A stretch of DNA of 64,000 nt, from assembly GCA_010279815.1 (NCBI GenBank), contig QEOQ01000180.1, forward strand, positions 481,770-545,769, given 5' to 3'. Position 1 is the first letter of the stretch; each line of letters starts with the position of its first letter. This DNA comes from Brachionus plicatilis. Its lineage: Eukaryota > Rotifera > Eurotatoria > Ploima > Brachionidae. This document shows, one piece after another, positions 57,317 through 64,000 of this stretch. The notes under the pieces were generated by a model that had not been told where the DNA came from, did not search any database, and saw only the letters and a list, made by a program, of their open reading frames with translations. The translations under genes were made by a program, and so were the position numbers.

Positions 57317-59162
57317 AGTTATATTTTTGTTTTAAAATTTTTAGATATTTTCAAGGTCTATTTTGACAATTTTGTATTCATGAATGATTTTTGATCGTTT
57401 TTTTGTTAAGCAAGATAAATAAAAGCTGTTCAAATATTGATACAAGTTTCTAATTTATTTAAGGCCAAGATATAAAATTTCAAAATGCCCAAATTCATTT
57501 TAATTAAAATTCAATGAAAGGTAAATGAATACATAAGAAATTTCTATTTGTGTATTTTGATTTTGAATTTGAATAAATCGGATCAATTTATTCTACAATT
57601 TGAGTATTTATAAAAGGCAACTTAATACTAAGCCGATTAGTCTTAAATTTCACTTAATCAATCAAGTTAAACATTTAAAATTCTAAACATGTTATAACTT
57701 TAAGTTATGGAAAAAATTTTAAAATTTTGGTCAAAATTTAAAAGTTTTTATTTGATTCTACTAGTAAATCTTTAATTTATACTGTTTTTGTAATCTTAAT
57801 GAAGCAAATAATTATACAAAATTTTATCTCAAACAAAAATTAGATATTAATCAAAAATTTAAAATGTTTTGAAACAAAATTTAACTTGATTTGGCTATAA
57901 ATTATTTTGATTAGTATAAAAATTTCATTTAAAAAGTTGGTTGAGTCTTTGATCTAATTAATGTTTTCAAAAATTGTTTTGTTTTTTTTTTTTAATATTT
58001 TAATTGCATTGTGAATTTGTGAAAAAATGAAAAAAACTTTACAAGTATTTAAAGAATTGTTTATAATTGCACATCATCAAAATTAAATTGCAGAGTTATT
58101 GAAGACACCAAAATACACTAATGCCAAGTTCATATCAGCAAAACAAGTTCTAGACCTAAATAAAAAAGCTATTTCTTTGTTCCAAAATTCACAATGTTCA
58201 CCTCTTAGTTGATTTTAAATTTGTTATTAGAGTTTTCAAATAAAGATTTATTTAAAATCACTTAGAAAAAAGAATTATTTTTTTGTTAGTTTGTAGTTAT
58301 TGCTACGACTAATCAGCATTATTATTATTTTTTTTTTTGCTTAAAGGGGTTGTAAACAGAAATATTTAATTTTTTTAATGGACTTAAATTAAAGAAAAAT
58401 TAATCTTTAATAAAGTTTTAAATCAATTATAAAATTAAATCGTTTTAAATATTAATTTTTTGTTCATCATTGTATATGAAAAAATAAAGAAAATTTTTCT
58501 CAATTTATTCGAATTAAAAAATAAAAATAAATTTTTATAGTTTAATTGAAAATAAATACATTTTTTTCACACTAAAAAAGAATATCTAATAAATAATACC
58601 TATTCATAACTCAATGATGCTTTCGATAAAATTTTTATTTTTTAGCTTTCATTATATTTGAATTTTTAATATTTATTCACAAGACTGATTAACAGCCTTT
58701 GAAGCAAGAGATCAATTTTTAAATTTTCATTCAAGCATTCTATAACTAATAGTTTTATTTTAAATTCTACAGATTTTGAAAAAAAATTCGAAAATTTAAT
58801 ATAAATATTAAAATGTTTAAATCTTTTAAATGGTTTTATTATAATTTTATATTTTTAACTAAATTTTTTTCATTTTTTTAAATTTATTTTATAAAGAAAA
58901 AGCTAATCGGTCTTTGATGACTGTATATTTACTTATTAATTGTAAATTGTTTTCTAGCTAAATTGTGAATTTCGGAAGAGAAAAAATATGAAAAAAAAAT
59001 GAAAAAATTACATTTCCTTTAAAAAGTCTTTTATTGTAACTTTGAATTTTATCAGCTATAATATTCAATGTTTTAACTAAACCAAAGTACACTTTAATGC
59101 ATTTTTTAAGAAATTTTTGCATAAGATAGGTTCAAGTGGTACATTTAGTGTACTTTTTGATA
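57317..59162. other. AT-rich intergenic DNA
   Basis: I see no gene, RNA or transposon here. Confidence 0.5.
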
Positions 59163-59967
59163 GACTACGTAGATATTTATTTGGATTAATTGTTTTTAAC
59201 GAAACATGATCTAAATTTTTTTTCTTAAGTTAAAAGAGAAAAAAATCAACATCACTCCAAATCGAGCCGAATCATTAAACAAATATGAGGATTATTGTGA
59301 ACTCATTTCGAGATTATTAGGTGATTTATCTCAATCCAAGAATATATAATGTGTCATTATAATTTCTCTAAGGATCATGATTGCTTTACATCAAGATGTT
59401 TTTTTTAAAGTCAGGTAGGAAAAATCAAGATGAAAATTTTAGAAATTCGATTTCAATGGCAATTTTGATGATGTAAGAAAATAAAAATTTTTTGTGAAAG
59501 GATTCTGCTTTTCTGCTTTTTTATTGAGTTTTAAAAAAATAAGCCTACAAGCTGGCAATTATAAAAAGCTTGAGTTAAAAGATTCATACGACTAAAAAAG
59601 ATTTAATTTGTTTTCATGTTTTATTTTTTATTCATAATAAATTATTTATGTTCACGAAATAAAAAAGTTCAAAAAATCATCAAGTCAAAACTATCAATTT
59701 ATTTATGTTAAGTTATCAGCAATTAAAGGTTTTTTGCAAATAAAAAAAAAGAAAAAAATAAGAATTTGTAAAAGTTAGCTTTCAAGAGTACCTAGCTTCC
59801 TTGATTCATTATCAATTTCGAGACATGGGTACTCAAAATAAAGCTCATACATTATATTTTTGCAGGGTTTGATTAATACTTTGAATTTTTCATAAATTAC
59901 CCTAATACAATTTTAAAAAAAGTCATTCACATAATTTATAAAAATTAATTTAAATATCTACGTAGTC
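59163..59967. mobile_element. TA-flanked TIR element, about 805 bp, mariner-like
   Basis: Perfect 17-bp terminal inverted repeats, GACTACGTAGATATTTA at 59163-59179 and its complement at 59951-59967, are each bordered by TA. TA duplication and this length fit a non-autonomous or decayed Tc1/mariner-type element. The interior has no transposase frame that I can read. Confidence 0.8.
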
Positions 59968-60412
59968 TAATGATTAATGGTAAGAAAATATTTTTTTTGA
60001 ATATAAATATATCAAGAGTTCGCTAACAAAATTAAAATAATTTTTTGAATGATAAACTTGCTCTTGTTTTTTTTTGGGTTTTAGCAAACAATTTTGTTTA
60101 TTGTTGGATACGTGATCCAGAAAATTTGCTTGTTAAACAATTCTAAAACCAATCTCTTATCTTTCCGCATAAGCCCAAAAAATATTTCTTATACAAACTA
60201 TATTTGTAAGTTTTTGAACCGACAAATAAAATCATTAGCTTGACTCACTTTTTACAAATAGATCCTTATCTAAACTTTTAAAAAAAAAATCCGAACCCAA
60301 AACTTCCAATCGCCAAAAATAATCAAAGAAATGAATAAAATTGTATTTATAGATAAATGTTTAAATAATGATTTAATTACGCTATTTTTAAAAAATATTG
60401 AGTTTTAATTTA
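59968..60412. other. Intergenic DNA downstream of the AIRAPL-like gene
   Basis: A/T-rich 3' flank of the minus-strand AIRAPL-like gene. No other feature seen. Confidence 0.5.
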
Positions 60413-62123
60413 TTAAATTAATAGACAAGATTCCTTTTGAGAATCAGAATTGCTTCTTTGTTGGTTGTATTCGCGCTCGCTTTCTGCTAAAGCCAAAGCT
60501 AACTGCTCATCTTCAGTCAATGCTTCATTCTTGCCTGAACTTCTAAAATCGATCAAATAAAGAATATGATATTTGAGAATATATAAAGGCTTTTAAAATA
60601 ACATTTGATTTAAACTTTATTTTAAAGGGATCGATTTCTTATCTCTGAGATTTTAAATTAAGTTAAAAAAAAATTTGACAGCTAGTTTTAGTGTTAGACA
60701 AACAGAAACTTAAAAAGTGTTCAAAATCTAATTCTTTGGCATTTAAGGTCATCTTTAAATTTTATGGTTTTGACCTAAACTTGAAAATAAATAGCTCTGA
60801 AAAGCTTAATTTTAAATTAGAGACGAACTTGCTAGGTCTAATAATCCGATCGAGTAGGATTCTCGAATTTTAAATTAACTACAATTATCAATTTTAAAAT
60901 AGAAATTTCTTTAAAAAATATTTCATAAATAATTTAGCTATTGTTTGCTTTACAACTGGATAATTTAATCCTTAAATCAGTAATAAAGCTTCATCAGGCT
61001 TAAAAAGTTAACAAATCTAACTATTTAAACAAAATAGAATCCTGATGAAAAAACTTGCTGAGTGAAATAGAATTTCTAATCAATTTTTCTTTCATTCAAA
61101 CTTAGCTCTACCGAAAGCTGTTTTTCATGGTTTATTTAAATTCATAAATTATACAAAGAGAATTTATCTGTTCTTTTTTTTTAAAAAGCTTCAGGTATGT
61201 TTAATAAAAAAAAAACTTGTATTTCAGCCACCTTTAATTCATAAATTGCACCAAAAAGTTACTTTTTTTGTGATTCTTTAAGAGACTGTTGAATGGCGTA
61301 TTCCAATGCTTGGTTATCTGTCTTAAATTTAGAATTAAATTCTTTCTTTTTTAGAATAAGCACAAGTCTTACCATTGAACTAGGCTGAATGGGCGCTTTC
61401 TGAGATGCTTGCGGCTTTTTTTCTTGCTTCTGAAAAAACATAAGTCTCTTAGAATTTATGTCGTTCGAGCGTGAACTGGAAGGACGACTTGTTTCAGTCA
61501 CTATTTTATCACAACCGTGATCAGTTTCGTGTCTGTGTCGTAAGCAGTAATTTTTTTTACATTTATTACAATTAAATGGAATAAGCTTAAAAGGAAATTC
61601 AATTATTAACTTAAAAAAATAAAAAGAAAATTTACTTCTTTATGTTTGCACCCCTTTAAAAAGCATTTATTCGTAAATATTTTTCTTCTTTCCTTAAAAT
61701 ACCATGATTTAAACTGGAAAAAAAATTCGAGCTGTATTTACTTCAGCAGGATCTGAGTTACAGTCTCGATCGATGTGAGCCGACATGGCTACATCAGGCA
61801 GTTCATTTCGTTTATAAGGCACTGGCTGATTGCACAATGGACATAGAGGAACTTGAAAATCTTTGATTTTTAGACCGGTTTGATCACAACTATGCTGTGT
61901 GTAGTGGAAATGATCCTTGCTTAAAATGATTTTGTAATTACCTAATTAACAATCCGCCTTATAAGAATACCAATATATTTTTTTGCATGAATCACATCTA
62001 AACGGTAGAAAATCTAAAGTGAATTTTTTTAAATTTTGGTTTCTTTACAGGTAATAAAAAATTCATACCGAGAATTTTGCAAGTGGGCTCTTGACAATGC
62101 TCGCCTAAATGTGGTAGTTCCAT
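60413..62123 (-). CDS. ZFAND2B: AN1-type zinc finger protein, AIRAPL/ZFAND2B-like
   Basis: AIRAPL is an ER- and proteasome-associated AN1 protein in protein quality control, working with p97. Seven exons, 62123-62069, 62013-61971, 61919-61742, 61713-61636, 61585-61373, 61321-61263 and 60542-60413, give 251 residues (human 257). The start MELPHLGEHC matches the family. The first AN1 finger runs HCQEPTCK, RCDSCKKIYCKDH to HSC. The family linker follows: FQVPLCPLCNQPVP and HIDRDCNSDPA. The second finger runs FTNKCFLKGCKHKE, FNCNKCKKNYCLRHRH to HGC. Two ubiquitin-interacting motifs follow, NQALEYAIQQSLKES and EDEQLALALAESEREY. The protein ends CLLI, a prenylation (CaaX) box, as AIRAPL ends in a CaaX and its shorter paralog AIRAP does not. 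This supports ZFAND2B over ZFAND2A. Most introns are about 50 bp; intron 6 is 720 bp. Confidence 0.92.
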
Positions 62124-64000
62124 TCAAAGAATATTTTTTTTAGAAATAAAACGATTTTTCAATTTATTTGTTTTTATTAAGTAAGTTTGGTATATTTTTT
62201 ATGATTATTTCTTTTAATTTAAAATTTTTTATTAATTTTTCTCAAATACATGAATACACATTAAAAATATGTTGAACATATGAATTTTGTAATTATTCTT
62301 AAATTTGTTCAAAAGTTTTAACCAAATTTAATTATTTACGCTTATAAAAGAAATATTTTATTCCGATTAAAATTTCAAACAAAAAAGGTATGTATGAGGA
62401 ATTTATATTTTTTGGTATATCCCAAATGCAATTTGCGCACTTCCATTTCTTTTTTCTCGGTGGCTTTGTATAATTTCTGCTTTAGGGTTTTTTCTTTTGG
62501 TATAAATTTTTCTCGCCAAAATCAAAAAAACTGTCAATTTTCAGAAATTTTGAAGTTTACATTTTTAAACGAAAAGTTAACTTTGAATAACAAGCGTTTT
62601 GTTTTTTTTCAAAACAAAATCAAGTTTAAATCATAATAAAAAGGTAATTACAATTTTAGTTTAAATGTTAAAATATTAAAGATAATTGTTTTGGAATTAA
62701 AGATTGTTTGAAGAATGGAATCAAGACCTTTTTGGTTAAAAATTTAAATGTTCGATTTAGAATAAAGGCGTTGTTAAAAAATCTCGTTGCTAATGATTTA
62801 GTTGAAGTTAAGTAGCGGATAAAGAATAACTCATAATCAGAATTTGGTATGAATTTTTACGTAACGCATAGCTTTAATGATTATTTAAAATTTTAGCTAG
62901 ATTTCAAAGCATAAAAAATCTCATAGATAGATAAGCAAAAGTATGTGCATCTTGGATAAAGGGGCAATAAGTTTCATAGTTAGAAAACTAATACTTGAAC
63001 AAAACAATATTCATGCTATCTATTTTGGTTCAGAGCAACGACTAAGCGTAGATTAAAACTTGATTTTTTCTTACTTTTAAAAGCTTTAGATTTTCTTTTC
63101 ACTTAAGTGTGTTAAAATTTGTTTTCTTTTTATCTTGGTATTATTATTTCCATTTGAGTCTTTAATCATAGAAATCATAGAAATGAAAATAATTTGCAAT
63201 AAAATATTGGCTTATCATTCCATAGATCTGTCCTATTGGAAAGAGGTCTAATCATTTGATCGAGAAAAATAAATCAATCAGGATTAAAAATAAAGAAAGT
63301 TTTAAATTTGACTTAATTTACTTTTTTACTTATTTGATTAGCATCTTTTGGATTGTAGAAAATCTTCGATTTTTAATAAATGTAGCTGCGGGCTTTGATC
63401 AATTAAATAGATTTTTAGCAGATTTTTTTAATTAATCGAATTAGTCTAACGTTATGCAATAAAAATTTTTTGTTTTTATGTTTGAAATTATAATTTTTAT
63501 AATTGAAAAAAAATGTTTGCTCACTTAAAAAGAAAAAATTACAAAGTTAATTTTAAAATGAGATATTTTGTGCAATTAGGTTAAGTATCGTGCAAAGAAG
63601 AAGTGTGATTTGGGAAAACAAAAATAAAATTTTGATTTTTCTTTTTGTAATATTGTATGGAATTTTTTAATTAATCAAAAAAATTGATATAATCAAACTA
63701 GATCTGTTTCGTTTTTTATTTAATTTATTTTAGATAAATTCCAATTTTTTTTAAAAGAAAATTTTTTTATTCAATAATTTTAAAATTTAAATTCAAAGAA
63801 AAAATTTAGATTTCCCAAGATCAAGTTTGATGTTTGATTAAGAATTTTGATATTGAATTTTTTTTTCTGATCTAGACTGCTTTTACTGGAGACATTCAAC
63901 AAAATTCAAAATTATTTTAAAATTACAAATATATAATAAAAATAATAATTAAAATTTGAGTTTTATTTTTTTTATTTTGACAATAAAACTTTTTCATTGT
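62124..64000. other. AT-rich intergenic DNA at the window end
   Basis: It begins with the presumed promoter of the AIRAPL-like gene. The plus frame at 62394-62636 (80 codons, rich in Phe and Asn) has a few Cys but no motif and no codon bias, so I do not call it. Nothing else seen. Confidence 0.5.

Noticed and set aside
1..64000. CRISPR arrays, bacterial operons, riboswitches, origins and rRNA genes
   Set aside because: None is seen. Introns, poly(A) signals and metazoan genes show eukaryotic nuclear DNA, and no rRNA-like conserved blocks occur.

Overview
The window reads as a piece of an invertebrate animal nuclear genome. It is extremely AT-rich, with genes broken by many short introns (often about 50-70 bp, GT...AG). 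The proteins are plainly metazoan: CASTOR arginine sensor, Polo-like kinase, Beclin-1, COQ4, Sds3, neuronal-calcium-sensor EF-hand protein, ApoD-type lipocalin, AIRAPL/ZFAND2B and CNBD2. Base composition, compact introns and the many small inverted-repeat transposons would fit a monogonont rotifer such as Brachionus, but that assignment is an inference from style, not a match.

Layout. 3.3-7.9 kb: a CASTOR-like gene and a small unknown gene (both minus). 7.9-16.4 kb: mostly AT-rich non-coding DNA with LINE scraps and a TIR element carrying a PHD-finger reading frame. 16.4-20.3 kb: a four-HMG-box, UBF-like gene (plus) whose 2.3 kb third intron is a pile of nested MITEs. 20.3-24.5 kb: intergenic, with a foldback MITE, a dispersed repeat and a 5'-truncated LINE. 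24.8-30.2 kb: Beclin-1, COQ4 and Sds3-like genes (all minus). 30.3-37.5 kb: a small Tim chaperone (minus), an EF-hand calcium sensor (plus) and a second Sds3-like gene (plus) that forms a large inverted repeat with the first. 37.5-42.5 kb: TIR elements and LINE tails. 42.6-45.9 kb: Polo-like kinase (minus, seven exons). 49.6-54.9 kb: CNBD2-like (minus, twelve exons). 56.3-57.3 kb: lipocalin (minus). 60.4-62.1 kb: AIRAPL-like (minus). The rest is AT-rich intergenic DNA.

Exon models were built by hand from reading frame continuity, splice dinucleotides and remembered family alignments. All eight multi-exon models keep phase at every junction and give a total divisible by three. The genes do not form one pathway. 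They are ordinary eukaryotic neighbours, although three touch nutrient sensing and autophagy (CASTOR, Beclin-1) or protein quality control (AIRAPL).

The main oddities are: two head-to-head Sds3 paralogs whose 5' halves and promoters are almost identical while their 3' halves are old and divergent, as expected from gene conversion across an inverted repeat; a CASTOR homolog that keeps the GATOR2-contact residues but has lost arginine-pocket residues; a Beclin-1 with altered BH3 and aromatic-finger residues; a CNBD2 homolog without the phosphate-binding cassette; a TIR element carrying a PHD finger; and MITE families with clean target-site duplications, one nested inside another.
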